Source: Alphaproteobacteria bacterium (GTDB taxonomy: Bacteria; Pseudomonadota; Alphaproteobacteria; Micavibrionales; Micavibrionaceae). Taken from it: a DNA stretch of 64,000 nucleotides. The DNA lies in the NCBI GenBank assembly GCA_020848095.1, contig JADLAT010000003.1, positions 124,001 to 188,000 on the forward strand, in the 5' to 3' direction. The notes below the pieces were generated by a model. It was not told the origin of the DNA, did not search any database, and saw nothing but the letters and a program-made list of their open reading frames with translations. Shown here piece after piece: positions 1-12,631 of the stretch. Within the stretch, counting starts at the first letter, position 1. Each line of letters opens with the position of its first letter. Made by a program: the position numbers and the translations under genes.

Positions 1-69
1 TTGAAAGAGTAGAAGAAAGAGAAGGCGGCGCGGAGGAGGGTGCGGAGCAAAACCCCAAGCCCCTCACGA

Positions 70-1599
70 TCATGCCTGACGCCGCACCCTTGAATATTCA
101 AGGGCCAGCTCTGCCGCCCGAATAAGGGCTTTTGATTTATTCAGGGTTTCTTGATACTCAAACTCAGGATCGCTGTCCGCCACAACGCCGCCGCCCGCCT
201 GTACGTAAACTTTGCCATCCTTGACCAGCGCCGTCCGCAGAGCAATACAGGTATCAAGCGCGCCATTCCCGGAAAAATAGCCCACACCGCCCGCATAAAC
301 GCCCCGGCGGTTGCTTTCCAGTTCATCTATAATTTCCATGGCACGCACCTTCGGCGCGCCACTGACCGTGCCCGCAGGAAATCCGGCAAAAAAAGCATCC
401 ACAATATCCAAAGTGCTTTTCAAACGGCCAACGACATTGGATACAATGTGCATGACATGAGAATACCGCTCAATGACAAAGGAATCCGTAACCTTGACCG
501 AACCAAATTCGGCAACGCGGCCCACATCATTCCGACCAAGATCCAGCAGCATTAAATGCTCGGCCCGCTCTTTTTCATCGGCCAGAAGCTCCTGCGCCAG
601 CGCATTATCCTCCTCCGGCGTTTCCCCGCGTTTACGCGTCCCCGCTATGGGGCGAACCGTCACTTCGCCATCACGCACCCGCACCAGAATTTCCGGGCTG
701 GCCCCCACCAGATGAAACCCGTCAAAGGCAAGATAGAACAAAAAGGGCGATGGGTTTAAACGGCGCAGAGATCTATAAAGATCAAAAGCGGGCAGGTCAA
801 AATCCACCGCAAAACGCTGGCTCGGCACGACCTGAAAAATTTCGCCTTCATAGATATACTCAACCGCCTTTTTCACGGTGGCATGATACGCCGCGCGGGT
901 TGTGCAGGAATGCACCGTTAGCGGTGTTTGAATGGCCGATCCCGCCGCATTTTTATCCAAAGGAACAGGGCGGCTCAGCTTTTCCATCGCCACCGCGATC
1001 AAGGCGCTGGCTTCCTTAAAAACCACAGAAGCTTTCTTTTGCGTATTGCCCGAATGAGCATAAACAGGCGCAACAAGAGTCAAGAGCTGTTTCACATTGT
1101 CAAAAATAGCGAGCAGGGAAGGGCGCATCAAAACACTATCGGGAATCCCCAGCGTGTCAGGGTTGGCGGCAGGAATATCCTCCACCAGCCGCACCATATC
1201 ATAGCCCACATAACCGAATAATCCCGAAACCGCCATGGGCGGCAGCTCCGGCGGAATGTTATCAATGCGGCAGGCCTGAATATGCGCGCGCAGGGATTCC
1301 AGCGGAGCGTTCGCCGCCGCTGTCCAGACCCCTTCAGCATTACCGATTTCAACTTCAGCGTTTTTACATCTCCAGATCAGATCCGGTTTAAAACCAATAA
1401 TGGAATACCGCCCCAGAACATTTCCACCCTCAACCGATTCCAGCAAGAAGGAGTAGGGCTCCGCCTCACAAAGCTTCAGCGCTGCACTGACGGGGGTTTC
1501 AAGATCGCCGGGAATCGTTATCCAGACAAGTTGCGTCTGTCCGCTTTCAAAGCAATCCGTAAAGTCCTGCACATCGGGGCTAAGGGTCGATATCTTCAT
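70..1599 (-). CDS. trpE: Anthranilate synthase component I
   Basis: Converts chorismate (with ammonia from TrpG) to anthranilate, the first committed step of tryptophan synthesis, in the cytosol. The 509-residue length is normal for TrpE. The N-terminal LLES motif at about residues 52-55 is the usual tryptophan feedback-binding signature. The C-terminal chorismate-binding domain shows RPIAGTRKRG and a DLGRNDVGRV stretch. LLES and the full-length N-terminal domain favour TrpE over PabB. The ATG lies 2 bases after the stop of the upstream foldase gene, so the two are probably cotranscribed and translationally coupled. No trpG is visible in the 69 bases left at the window edge. No leader peptide or attenuator is seen, as expected for a gene inside an operon. 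Confidence 0.95.
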   Translation of the reverse strand: MKISTLSPDVQDFTDCFESGQTQLVWITIPGDLETPVSAALKLCEAEPYSFLLESVEGGNVLGRYSIIGFKPDLIWRCKNAEVEIGNAEGVWTAAANAPLESLRAHIQACRIDNIPPELPPMAVSGLFGYVGYDMVRLVEDIPAANPDTLGIPDSVLMRPSLLAIFDNVKQLLTLVAPVYAHSGNTQKKASVVFKEASALIAVAMEKLSRPVPLDKNAAGSAIQTPLTVHSCTTRAAYHATVKKAVEYIYEGEIFQVVPSQRFAVDFDLPAFDLYRSLRRLNPSPFLFYLAFDGFHLVGASPEILVRVRDGEVTVRPIAGTRKRGETPEEDNALAQELLADEKERAEHLMLLDLGRNDVGRVAEFGSVKVTDSFVIERYSHVMHIVSNVVGRLKSTLDIVDAFFAGFPAGTVSGAPKVRAMEIIDELESNRRGVYAGGVGYFSGNGALDTCIALRTALVKDGKVYVQAGGGVVADSDPEFEYQETLNKSKALIRAAELALEYSRVRRQA

Positions 1600-1601
1600 A
1601 T

Positions 1602-3506
1602 TTACGGCTGTTCACTCTGGCGGTCATAGGTCTGCGCCAGCAAACGCTCGTTAATGGACGCGCCGTATTTCAAGCGTTGCGCCTCCATATATAGGGTATA
1701 GGCCTCATTCTCCATTTCGCGCACAAGCACCGGCTTTCTCTTTGCCATACCTTCAGGAGACAACGCACCGCTGGCCTCAATGGCAGTTACACGCGCAATA
1801 GCCGCACCACCCTCAATATCCAGAACAAAAAGCTCATCCTTCGGAGCTTCAAAAACAGCCATCAACGCGGGATAGGTCAGAATATCTTTCGGCTCCTGCG
1901 TCCGGGTCAGGCCCGAGAGTTTCTGCGTTTGCTTTTTATAGGTTCTGGCCGCATCGGCAAAGCTGGATTTTTCACTTTGAAGCGTGCTCAGGATTTCAAG
2001 AACCTGCAGCTTGTTCTCAACGCGGCGCTGGTCCTCCATCCACCGTTTTTCAAGCACGGGTTTAACCTCCTCAAAAGCCTGATAGGATTTTGGCGTAATC
2101 GCCCGCAAATAGACGACAGCCATACGACCATCGGGCAGTTCAAACACGGGAGAGGATTCCCCCTCACCACCAAGGCCGAACAGCGATTCTATAATTTTCT
2201 GTGCGTTCTCGCCAAAACCCTCCAGCGCCGGTTTACCGCCAGCGCCCTGTCCAAAGGAATTAACGGCGGGAATATCCTTAATTGTGGCGGCAATTTCCTC
2301 CTTCACATCTTCCGGCGCGGCACCAGAAGCCAGCAGGTCATCCACCAAATTGGCCTGATCATATTTCGCATCAAGCTGCCGGGCGGTTTTAAGTTCCTCC
2401 GCAATTTCGGATTTCACATCTTCATAAGACTGCGTATGCGCCGGGACGATGCTCTTGATAACGGCAATTTGAATCCCAAGAGCCGTCTTCACCGGGCCAA
2501 TTACGTCCCCTTCTGCGCCAGAAAAAACAGCTTCCTGCAAAGCTTCGGGAAGCTGGTCTTTCGCAACGGCCTCAGCCGGTAAATAATCCGTCGTATTGCC
2601 GGTAACTTCACGCACAGATTCTTTTAGAGATTTTTTGCCCTTAACAGCAGCGGCAACCGCCTCGGCATCTTTTTCATCGCGCAGCAATGCCTGCTCGATA
2701 ACGCGGCTTTCCGCCCTGGCATATTGATCAATGTTATGATCGTAACTTGCACGAATTTCTTCCTCTTCAATCGTCTGCGCCGCTTCATCCGCGCCAATGA
2801 TTATAAGCTGACCATCCCGCAATTCAGGTTTTGCAAAAGATTCCTTCAAGGTTTCGTACATTTTCAAAAGCTGCTCATCCGCAGGCTTTTTTGAATCCTC
2901 ATAATCGCTGTCCTTGAAAACAATAAATTCCACAGCGCGTTTTTCATTTTCAAACTCCGCCAGATCCCGAAGCATGTCCTGCGACACATCGGCAATGCCC
3001 GCTCTGATCGCATCGCTCAGAATTGAAACGGTCATCTCACCACGAATGCTGCTTGCCAGCTCATGCTCGCTCAACCCCTGAGAAACAAGAATTTGCTTAA
3101 GAACATCCTGCGGGCTTTGATCCGTCCCCGTCATGGGCGCCAGAATATTACGCAACTTATCGGCAACCTGCGGTGTCCCCACCAGCACACCAAGATCACC
3201 CGCCTTTTGCGCCAGAAGCGCAGAGCGTATTTCACCATTCAACATTTCACGCAGGTAACCGGCTTTATAGGCATCGCTCGTACTCATGCCCAGCCGTCGC
3301 AGGTTTCTGGAAGCCAGCGCGTCAAACTCCCGCACAGAGATCGTCCGGTCTCCGGCCTTGGCTAAATCCGAACCGAATACACCATTTCGAAAGAACCCAC
3401 CGGCATCGGTCAAAACCAGCCCACCGGCAGCAAGAACCAAAAGCCCGGAGAGGGCAAACTTCATTATTCCCGCCGTAGCCCCGTTGCGAAGCGCATTCAT
3501 AACCAT
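1602..3506 (-). CDS. PpiD/SurA-type periplasmic peptidyl-prolyl isomerase
   Basis: A 634-residue membrane-anchored folding factor, likely acting on outer-membrane and secreted proteins in the periplasm. One transmembrane segment lies at about residues 16-33. It is followed by a SurA-N-like helical region (about 35-200), a divergent PpiC-like region around 250-370 and a charged C-terminal region with repeated Lys/Glu/Gln helices. The ATG at 3506 has a good GGAGGA Shine-Dalgarno 7 bases upstream; a second ATG two codons in is less well placed. It leads directly into trpE and is divergent from tpiA, an arrangement familiar from alphaproteobacteria. PpiD is the best family name; whether the parvulin domain is catalytically active cannot be judged by eye. 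Confidence 0.85.
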   Translation of the reverse strand: MVMNALRNGATAGIMKFALSGLLVLAAGGLVLTDAGGFFRNGVFGSDLAKAGDRTISVREFDALASRNLRRLGMSTSDAYKAGYLREMLNGEIRSALLAQKAGDLGVLVGTPQVADKLRNILAPMTGTDQSPQDVLKQILVSQGLSEHELASSIRGEMTVSILSDAIRAGIADVSQDMLRDLAEFENEKRAVEFIVFKDSDYEDSKKPADEQLLKMYETLKESFAKPELRDGQLIIIGADEAAQTIEEEEIRASYDHNIDQYARAESRVIEQALLRDEKDAEAVAAAVKGKKSLKESVREVTGNTTDYLPAEAVAKDQLPEALQEAVFSGAEGDVIGPVKTALGIQIAVIKSIVPAHTQSYEDVKSEIAEELKTARQLDAKYDQANLVDDLLASGAAPEDVKEEIAATIKDIPAVNSFGQGAGGKPALEGFGENAQKIIESLFGLGGEGESSPVFELPDGRMAVVYLRAITPKSYQAFEEVKPVLEKRWMEDQRRVENKLQVLEILSTLQSEKSSFADAARTYKKQTQKLSGLTRTQEPKDILTYPALMAVFEAPKDELFVLDIEGGAAIARVTAIEASGALSPEGMAKRKPVLVREMENEAYTLYMEAQRLKYGASINERLLAQTYDRQSEQP

Positions 3507-3623
3507 ATTTTTTTCCTCCGCTAACTTGCGTCTTGCCTTTGAATTTCATTCCTGCGACGCTGCACTATAAAGTGGAGCTTGCCAGTGGGCAACTCCGTAA
3601 TTAATTCTCTACCGGATTACATC

Positions 3624-4379
3624 ATGAAAAAGCTTATTGCGGGCAACTGGAAAATGAATGGCGGCATTAACGACGCCAAAACCCTGATCGCCAACATCAT
3701 CAACACCCTGTCCACCGACGATTCTCAAATTCAGACACGGAGCGACATTCTTATATGTCCGCCCTTCCTGCATATACCGGCAGTGCGCCACAGCCTGCAC
3801 AGCAACCCTCACATAGCGCTGGGCGCTCAGGATTGCTCAATCTATGAAGATGGCGCGCATACGGGCGACATTTCAGCCGCGATGCTCAAAGATTCCGGCT
3901 GTTCCCATGTCATTATAGGGCATTCGGAACGCCGCCAGAACAACAGCGAAACGGATGATCTGATCGCCCGCAAGGCCCGGCTGGCTCTGGATAAAGACCT
4001 GATGCCCATTATATGTGTCGGAGAAACCGCACAGGAAAGAGAATCCGGAGAGGCCGAGAATATCGTAACCAGACAGATCAGGGCCTGCGTCCCCGAGCTT
4101 GGAACATTCGAAGAAATCACCATCGCCTATGAGCCCGTATGGGCGATCGGCACAGGCAAAATCCCCACACCCGATGACGTAACGACAATGCACAGCCTTA
4201 TCCGCCGTTTATTAAAAGAGAAAACAGCACGCCCGGAGCGCGTCCGCATTTTATATGGTGGCTCTTTAAAGCCGGACAACGCCAAAATACTGCTGGCGCT
4301 GCCTAATGTTGATGGCGGCCTTATTGGGGGCGCGAGCCTGAAAGCCAAAGATTTTTTAGCCATTGCCGCCGCTGCATAG
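3624..4379 (+). CDS. tpiA: Triosephosphate isomerase
   Basis: Interconverts dihydroxyacetone phosphate and glyceraldehyde 3-phosphate in glycolysis and gluconeogenesis. The start at 3624 gives MKKLIAGNWKMNG, the standard TIM N-terminus; an in-frame upstream start at 3579 would add 15 unrelated residues. The NWK catalytic lysine, the catalytic His in IIGHSERR, the catalytic Glu in AYEPVWAIGTG and the phosphate-binding GGS and GGLIGGASL loops are all visible. At 251 residues it has normal length. It heads a plus-strand series with secG and pyrG, 42 bases ahead of secG. Confidence 0.97.
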   Translation: MKKLIAGNWKMNGGINDAKTLIANIINTLSTDDSQIQTRSDILICPPFLHIPAVRHSLHSNPHIALGAQDCSIYEDGAHTGDISAAMLKDSGCSHVIIGHSERRQNNSETDDLIARKARLALDKDLMPIICVGETAQERESGEAENIVTRQIRACVPELGTFEEITIAYEPVWAIGTGKIPTPDDVTTMHSLIRRLLKEKTARPERVRILYGGSLKPDNAKILLALPNVDGGLIGGASLKAKDFLAIAAAA

Positions 4380-4421
4380 CCCTCTTGCACATCGCCCGCA
4401 AATGGGGTAGGAGAAACACCC

Positions 4422-6415
<1,994 letters not shown>

Positions 6416-6433
6416 AAGGCCGCCCTGTCCGTA

Positions 6434-6748
6434 TCAGGCCATATCCAGATCTCTACGTTCAAAGCCCAGTTTTTCTGCGGCGTCAAGAATAAGTTTTTCC
6501 TTATAGGGACTGATTGGCGTTGCGCCTGAGACTGCATTATAGATGTTTGTAGCAGAAAGATTGGTTGCCTCTTTCAGTTTTCTCAAGACCCCACCGTCTC
6601 CATCAATCCAGCCTTGTAACCCGGCGAGCGGTCTTGTTTCCTCCGAAGAAGGCGCAGTTATCGTTGACTGATCATTTTTGATGCCTGAGACAAATTGGTT
6701 GAATGTTTGAGGTCTACCATTTCTCTGAACGCCGTTTCTTTTTGCCAT
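6434..6748 (-). CDS. Small putative HTH DNA-binding protein
   Basis: A protein of about 104 residues that I do not recognise as a named family. The start at 6748 (MAKRNGVQRNGRP) is chosen because AGAAGGGAC lies just upstream; an in-frame ATG at 6775 has no such site. The C-terminal half, from about LRKLKEATNLSATNIYNAVSG to the end, is predicted by eye to be a helix-turn-helix of the XRE/lambda-repressor kind. The N-terminal part is Arg/Lys/Asn-rich, then Ser/Thr/Pro-rich. It is alone on the minus strand, between pyrG and kdsA. Base composition looks more AT-rich than the neighbouring genes, which hints at a later insertion. The function is unknown. Confidence 0.6.
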   Translation of the reverse strand: MAKRNGVQRNGRPQTFNQFVSGIKNDQSTITAPSSEETRPLAGLQGWIDGDGGVLRKLKEATNLSATNIYNAVSGATPISPYKEKLILDAAEKLGFERRDLDMA

Positions 6749-6869
6749 TACTTGTCCCTTCTGTGTTTTTTTCAAGACCGGAAATGTATTTTATTATGTA
6801 AACAATGGCAAGAATAATTTTTAAGGATAACACTTTTCATTCTTCGCTGCCTCCGCTAGGAATAAAGGC

Positions 6870-7691
6870 ATGAAAATCATCAAAATCCAGAATATAGAAA
6901 TTTCCAATGCGGGCAAGCTGGCGCTGATCGCCGGACCATGCCAGATGGAAAGCCGGGATCATGCTTTTGATATGTGCGGCGCTCTCAAAGAGATCGCCGG
7001 CGTACTGGGCGTACCCTTTATTTATAAATCCTCCTTTGACAAAGCCAACCGGACGTCTTTGCATGGCAAGCGCGGCATGGGGCTTGAGGCGGCGCTGCCT
7101 GTCTTTGCTGATCTGAAAAAGGAATTTGGCGTTCCGGTTCTGACCGATGTGCATACGCAAGAGCAATGCGCCGCCGTCGCGGATGTGATTGATGTCCTGC
7201 AAATTCCGGCCTTTTTATGCCGGCAAACGGACCTGCTCATCGCCGCGGCAAAAACCGGGCGCGTGGTGAATGTTAAAAAGGGGCAGTTTCTGGCCCCTTG
7301 GGACATGAAAAACGTCGTGAGTAAGATTTCAGAAAGCGGAAACGATAATATTCTCCTGACCGAACGGGGCGCCAGCTTTGGCTATAACACGCTTGTTTCC
7401 GACATGCGCGCCCTGCCCATTATGGCGGAAACCGGTTATCCCGTGATTTTTGATGCCACGCACAGCGTCCAGCAACCGGGCGGGCAGGGGACATCCTCTG
7501 GCGGGGACCGGCGCATGGTTCCGGTTCTGGCGCGGGCCGCCGTCGCCGTGGGCGTGGCCGGTGTGTTCATGGAAGTGCATCAAGATCCCGACAATGCGCC
7601 TTCGGACGGCCCCAACATGGTCAAGCTCTCTGAATTTTCCGGCATTCTCGAAACACTGGTTAAACTTGATAAAACCCTCAAAGCACGATAG
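6870..7691 (+). CDS. kdsA: 3-deoxy-D-manno-octulosonate 8-phosphate synthase
   Basis: Condenses arabinose 5-phosphate with phosphoenolpyruvate to Kdo 8-phosphate, the precursor of the LPS inner-core sugar Kdo. The 273-residue protein is full length, with AGPCQMES (residues 21-28), the [12 protein letters not shown] loop, and a C-terminal [15 protein letters not shown] motif. Cys24 in AGPC is the residue that marks the metal-dependent class of KdsA; the non-metal class has Asn there. This identifies a Gram-negative, LPS-making host. It is followed 39 bases later by a small unrecognised gene and then eno, which supplies PEP. Confidence 0.96.
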   Translation: MKIIKIQNIEISNAGKLALIAGPCQMESRDHAFDMCGALKEIAGVLGVPFIYKSSFDKANRTSLHGKRGMGLEAALPVFADLKKEFGVPVLTDVHTQEQCAAVADVIDVLQIPAFLCRQTDLLIAAAKTGRVVNVKKGQFLAPWDMKNVVSKISESGNDNILLTERGASFGYNTLVSDMRALPIMAETGYPVIFDATHSVQQPGGQGTSSGGDRRMVPVLARAAVAVGVAGVFMEVHQDPDNAPSDGPNMVKLSEFSGILETLVKLDKTLKAR

Positions 7692-7730
7692 AATAAAAGA
7701 TGAACTAAAGAAAACAGGAGGTTTTCGCTC

Positions 7731-8084
7731 GTGACATCCATTCCCGGATCATCACAATATGTGAACGCGGCCAGACTTGCCAATTTGCAAAATCGGCCTG
7801 CGCAGAGCACAAATCTGCTAGACAGCCTGGGGGCCATCGGCATCCTTGAGGTTGGGCGCAGAAATGCCGTTAAGGGCGTGGGGATTTCCAACAACGCCCG
7901 GGCGCTGAACGCAGATTTTTTGAATAAGGCCAGTTCCTCCGCCAACGGGCTTTTTTCCGCTACCGTAGGTATCAGCTCCACACTGGACGGGCTTCAAAAA
8001 AAAGTTCTGGCGTTGCGCTCCGGACTTTCCATTGACCGCGTCGCGCCGTCCTTGCGTGGCGATAATGTGGATGAAACCGCCTAG
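7731..8084 (+). CDS. Small conserved-looking protein between kdsA and eno
   Basis: A 117-residue protein of unknown function. Translation likely starts at the GTG at 7731, because a near-perfect CAGGAGG Shine-Dalgarno sits 9 bases upstream. It has no signal peptide or transmembrane segment. The sequence is rich in Ala, Ser, Asn and Leu. The middle and C-terminal parts (about 50-100) look helical and resemble coiled structural proteins, but I cannot assign a family. It lies between kdsA and eno and may be cotranscribed with kdsA. The strong ribosome-binding site argues that it is a real gene. Confidence 0.6.
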   Translation: MTSIPGSSQYVNAARLANLQNRPAQSTNLLDSLGAIGILEVGRRNAVKGVGISNNARALNADFLNKASSSANGLFSATVGISSTLDGLQKKVLALRSGLSIDRVAPSLRGDNVDETA

Positions 8085-9565
<1,481 letters not shown>

Positions 9566-9669
9566 AATCGCTTAGCTGCGTGCGTTCTTGTTTCGTACAC
9601 ATTAAGAGTTTGAATCTGTTATCTTTTTGCCTTGCCAGCGCAGGGCAAATATGATTCCATCATAGGGTA

Positions 9670-9981
9670 ATGAACAAACTTTTATCCCATAGCGCCGTCC
9701 TTCGTGAAAATCTGGTGATCCTGATCGGGCTATGCCTGTGCGTTTACTTTGCCTATCATACGCTTCAGGGCAATCGCAGCCTTTATCGTTATTACACGGT
9801 GAACAAAAAAATCGAGATGCTTTCGCAAAAAAATGCCGCATTGGAATCCGAAGCAAATGCGCTTGAAAAGAAAATAGTGATGATGCGGCCGGGCTCCGTT
9901 GACAAAGACCTGCTGGAGGAGCGCGTACGATTTGTTCTGGGCTACCGGGACAAGAACGAGTACACAATTTTGGGTAATTAA
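9670..9981 (+). CDS. FtsB/DivIC family septum formation protein
   Basis: A 103-residue bitopic membrane protein. A short cytoplasmic N-terminus is followed by one transmembrane segment (about 15-32), then a periplasmic coiled coil rich in Lys, Glu and Leu (about 40-75), and a short C-terminal domain with RFVLGYRDKNEY. This layout, its length and its place after eno match FtsB, which forms the FtsQLB complex of the divisome. Sequence similarity in this family is low, so the call rests on architecture and context. Confidence 0.8.
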   Translation: MNKLLSHSAVLRENLVILIGLCLCVYFAYHTLQGNRSLYRYYTVNKKIEMLSQKNAALESEANALEKKIVMMRPGSVDKDLLEERVRFVLGYRDKNEYTILGN

Positions 9982-10152
9982 ATTACAAAATAGCCGCTAA
10001 TTCTATTTTATCTTTTCATTTCAATATGTTGCACCGCACAAGATTGCGGATTCTTCTGGTATCTCGTTCAAAAATCGTGTAGCTCCTTTTAGTGTCTATT
10101 ATAAAAACAAGGTCTGCGCCCTGCCGCACGCTCATAAAAGGATAAAAGCACC
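9982..10152 (+). promoter_or_regulatory. Intergenic region upstream of the pdh operon
   Basis: This 171-base AT-rich gap precedes pdhA. TATTATAAAA at about 10097-10106 could contain a -10 element, but no well-spaced -35 is visible. AAAGGA sits about 10 bases before the GTG start of pdhA. No riboswitch-like fold is apparent. Confidence 0.3.
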
Positions 10153-11187
10153 GTGTCCACGTCCAAGCAAAAAAAGAAAGCCGGCCTGAAGGCTGTGCCC
10201 AGTGAAACCAAATTTGATAATGCGCAGGATTCTCCGGAAACCATGCGCAAATATTATCGCGATATGCTGCTGATCCGGCGCTTTGAAGAAAAAGCCGGAC
10301 AATTATACGGCATGGGGCTGATCGGCGGCTTTTGTCACCTCTATATCGGTCAGGAAGCCGTCATAACAGGCATAACCGCGGCACAACGCCCGCAAGATAC
10401 GGTCGTTACGGCTTACCGCGATCATGCTCATATGCTGGCCTGCGGCATGGACCCGAACGGCATTATGGCTGAATTGACCGGACGCATCGGTGGTTACTCT
10501 CGCGGTAAGGGTGGCTCCATGCATATGTTCTCCAAGGAAAAGGGCTTCTTTGGTGGCCACGGCATTGTGGGCGCATCCACCGCTATTGGTACAGGACTTG
10601 GCTTTGCGCATAAATATAAGGAAGATGGCGGTGTCGCCATTGCCTATATGGGCGATGGGGCCTCCAATCAGGGGCAGGTCGCCGAATGCTATAACATGGC
10701 ATCCTTATGGAGTCTGCCTATTCTCTACGTCATTGAAAACAACCAATACGGGATGGGAACCTCTGTAAAACGCTCCTCAGCCGGTACGCTTTTCCGCCGG
10801 GGCGAGGGATATGATATAAAAGGCGAGCAGGTCGACGGCATGGATGTTTACACCGTTCAGGCTGCCGCTGAAAAGGCACTGGAATATGTTCGGAGCGGCA
10901 AAGGTCCTTATATTCTGGAGATGATGACCTATCGCTATCGCGGCCATTCCATGTCTGACCCGGCGAAATACCGCAGCAAGGAAGAGGTCGAGGGCATGAA
11001 AACGGATCGCGATCCGATCTCGAGCCTCAAAGACAAAATGCAAAAAGCCGGAATCGCAGAAGACGAGATTAAGCTGATCGACAAGGAGATCAAGGAGATC
11101 GTCAACGCCGCGGCTCAATTCGCACAAGAATCGCCGGAACCCGCACCGGAAGAACTATGGACAGATGTATTGGTGGAGACTGAATAA
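10153..11187 (+). CDS. pdhA: Pyruvate dehydrogenase E1 component, alpha subunit
   Basis: The alpha half of the thiamine-diphosphate-dependent E1, which decarboxylates pyruvate and passes the acetyl group to lipoyl-E2. The 344-residue protein has a Lys-rich N-terminal tail. It shows the TPP/Mg motif GDGASNQGQ at about 167-175, ending in [10 protein letters not shown], and the [11 protein letters not shown] loop. Translation starts at GTG 10153 after AAAGGA. It is followed two bases later by pdhB, giving the alpha2beta2 type E1 common in alphaproteobacteria (rather than the single-chain AceE type). Confidence 0.96.
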   Translation: MSTSKQKKKAGLKAVPSETKFDNAQDSPETMRKYYRDMLLIRRFEEKAGQLYGMGLIGGFCHLYIGQEAVITGITAAQRPQDTVVTAYRDHAHMLACGMDPNGIMAELTGRIGGYSRGKGGSMHMFSKEKGFFGGHGIVGASTAIGTGLGFAHKYKEDGGVAIAYMGDGASNQGQVAECYNMASLWSLPILYVIENNQYGMGTSVKRSSAGTLFRRGEGYDIKGEQVDGMDVYTVQAAAEKALEYVRSGKGPYILEMMTYRYRGHSMSDPAKYRSKEEVEGMKTDRDPISSLKDKMQKAGIAEDEIKLIDKEIKEIVNAAAQFAQESPEPAPEELWTDVLVETE

Positions 11188-11189
11188 CT

Positions 11190-12626
11190 ATGGCTACGCA
11201 AATTTTAATGCCGGCGCTTTCGCCGACTATGACCGAAGGCAATCTGGCCAAATGGCTTAAAAAAGAGGGTGACGCCGTTGCCGCAGGCGATGTCATCGCC
11301 GAGATCGAAACCGATAAGGCCACTATGGAAGTCGAGGCCGTGGATGAGGGCATTTTAGGAAAAATCCTGATCGCCGAGGGCACGGAAGGCGTAGCGGTCA
11401 ACACCGCAATTGCCGTTTTGATAGAGGAGGGCGAGGACGCCTCCGCCATTTCATCTGCGGATACTGCGGGTGCTCCGGCTCCCAAGCCTGCAGCAGAGAA
11501 TGCCGCCAGTGCAAACACAACACATACCGGAAGCGCCCCGGCGGAGCAGCCCCAAGGGGCCGTGATAAAAAATCGCGATATCCTCTACGCACAAGGCACA
11601 GTCATCGAGCCGCCTCCATTTGACGAGACCGCCTTCACCGACATGAAATCCATGACCGTGCGTGAGGCCCTGCGCGATGCGATGGCGGAGGAAATGCGCC
11701 GCGATGCGGATGTCTATCTGATGGGGGAAGAGGTTGCAGAATATAACGGCGCCTATAAAATCTCTCAAGGTCTGCTTGATGAATTTGGCGCAAAGCGTGT
11801 CATCGACACCCCGATCACAGAACACGGTTTTGCCGGTCTCGCTGTAGGCTCGGCAATGAGCGGCCTTAAGCCGATTGTCGAGTTCATGACATGGAATTTC
11901 GGGATGCAGGCCATTGACCACATCATCAATTCCGCCGGGAAAACGCTTTATATGGCCGGCGGACAGCTGGGTTGCCCTATCGTCTTTCGTGGACCAAACG
12001 GGGCAGCATCCCGCGTAGGGGCGCAGCACTCTCAATGCTACGCAAGCTGGTACGCGCATGTGCCCGGCCTGAAAGTGGTTGCCCCCTGGAGCGCCGCCGA
12101 TGCGAAAGGGCTTATGAAAGCCGCCATTCGTGACCCCAACCCGGTCGTGTTTTTAGAAAATGAGCTTCTCTATGGCCAAAGCTTTAATGCACCGGAATCA
12201 GAAGATTTCGTCATTCCTATTGGCCGGGCAAAAATTGAACGCGCGGGCAAAGATGTAACAATCGTGACCTTCTCCATTATGGTGGGCAAGGCCCTTGAGG
12301 CCGCCGACAAGCTGGCCGAATCTGGCATTGATGCGGAAGTGATTAATCTGCGCACCATTCGTCCGCTTGATCGCTGGACCATTCTGGAAAGCATCAAAAA
12401 GACAAACCGTATTATCACGGTTGAGGAGGGCTGGCCCTTCGCCGGAATCGGTGCAGAAATTGCGGCATTGATTGGCGAGCATGCGTTTGACTATCTGGAC
12501 GCGCCGCTTCTGCGTGTATGCGCCGCCGATGTGCCGCTGCCCTATGCTGCCAATCTCGAAGCCCTTGCCATGCCGCAGGTTGATGAGATTATTCATGCCG
12601 CCAAAAAAGTTTGCTACAAGGATTAA
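11190..12626 (+). CDS. pdhB: Pyruvate dehydrogenase E1 component, beta subunit with N-terminal lipoyl domain
   Basis: The beta half of E1, 478 residues. Residues 1-78 form a complete lipoyl domain with the lipoylated lysine in ETDKAT (Lys43). An Ala/Pro/Glu linker runs from about 80 to 130, then the transketolase-like beta domain from about 150 to the end ([30 protein letters not shown]). A lipoyl domain on E1-beta is characteristic of alphaproteobacteria. Its lipoyl domain is nearly identical to that of PdhC, even in DNA (see the repeat entries). It sits between pdhA and pdhC with almost no gaps. Confidence 0.96.
   Translation: MATQILMPALSPTMTEGNLAKWLKKEGDAVAAGDVIAEIETDKATMEVEAVDEGILGKILIAEGTEGVAVNTAIAVLIEEGEDASAISSADTAGAPAPKPAAENAASANTTHTGSAPAEQPQGAVIKNRDILYAQGTVIEPPPFDETAFTDMKSMTVREALRDAMAEEMRRDADVYLMGEEVAEYNGAYKISQGLLDEFGAKRVIDTPITEHGFAGLAVGSAMSGLKPIVEFMTWNFGMQAIDHIINSAGKTLYMAGGQLGCPIVFRGPNGAASRVGAQHSQCYASWYAHVPGLKVVAPWSAADAKGLMKAAIRDPNPVVFLENELLYGQSFNAPESEDFVIPIGRAKIERAGKDVTIVTFSIMVGKALEAADKLAESGIDAEVINLRTIRPLDRWTILESIKKTNRIITVEEGWPFAGIGAEIAALIGEHAFDYLDAPLLRVCAADVPLPYAANLEALAMPQVDEIIHAAKKVCYKD
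11307..11344 (+). repeat. Lipoyl-domain repeat, copy 1 (in pdhB)
   Basis: A 38-base stretch around the lipoyl-lysine codon is identical to 12749-12786 in pdhC, and the flanking ~100 bases are also very similar. It encodes [13 protein letters not shown]. The high nucleotide identity, including synonymous sites, suggests recent duplication or gene conversion between the two lipoyl domains. Confidence 0.85.
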
Positions 12627-12631
12627 AGCCC

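Noticed and set aside
1..73. An ATG overlapping the trpE stop (ATGA at 73-70, minus) with an open frame to the window edge.
   Set aside because: The 23-24 residues (Ser/Pro-rich) match neither TrpG nor any family I know, and too little is left to support a gene. It may be real but cannot be called.
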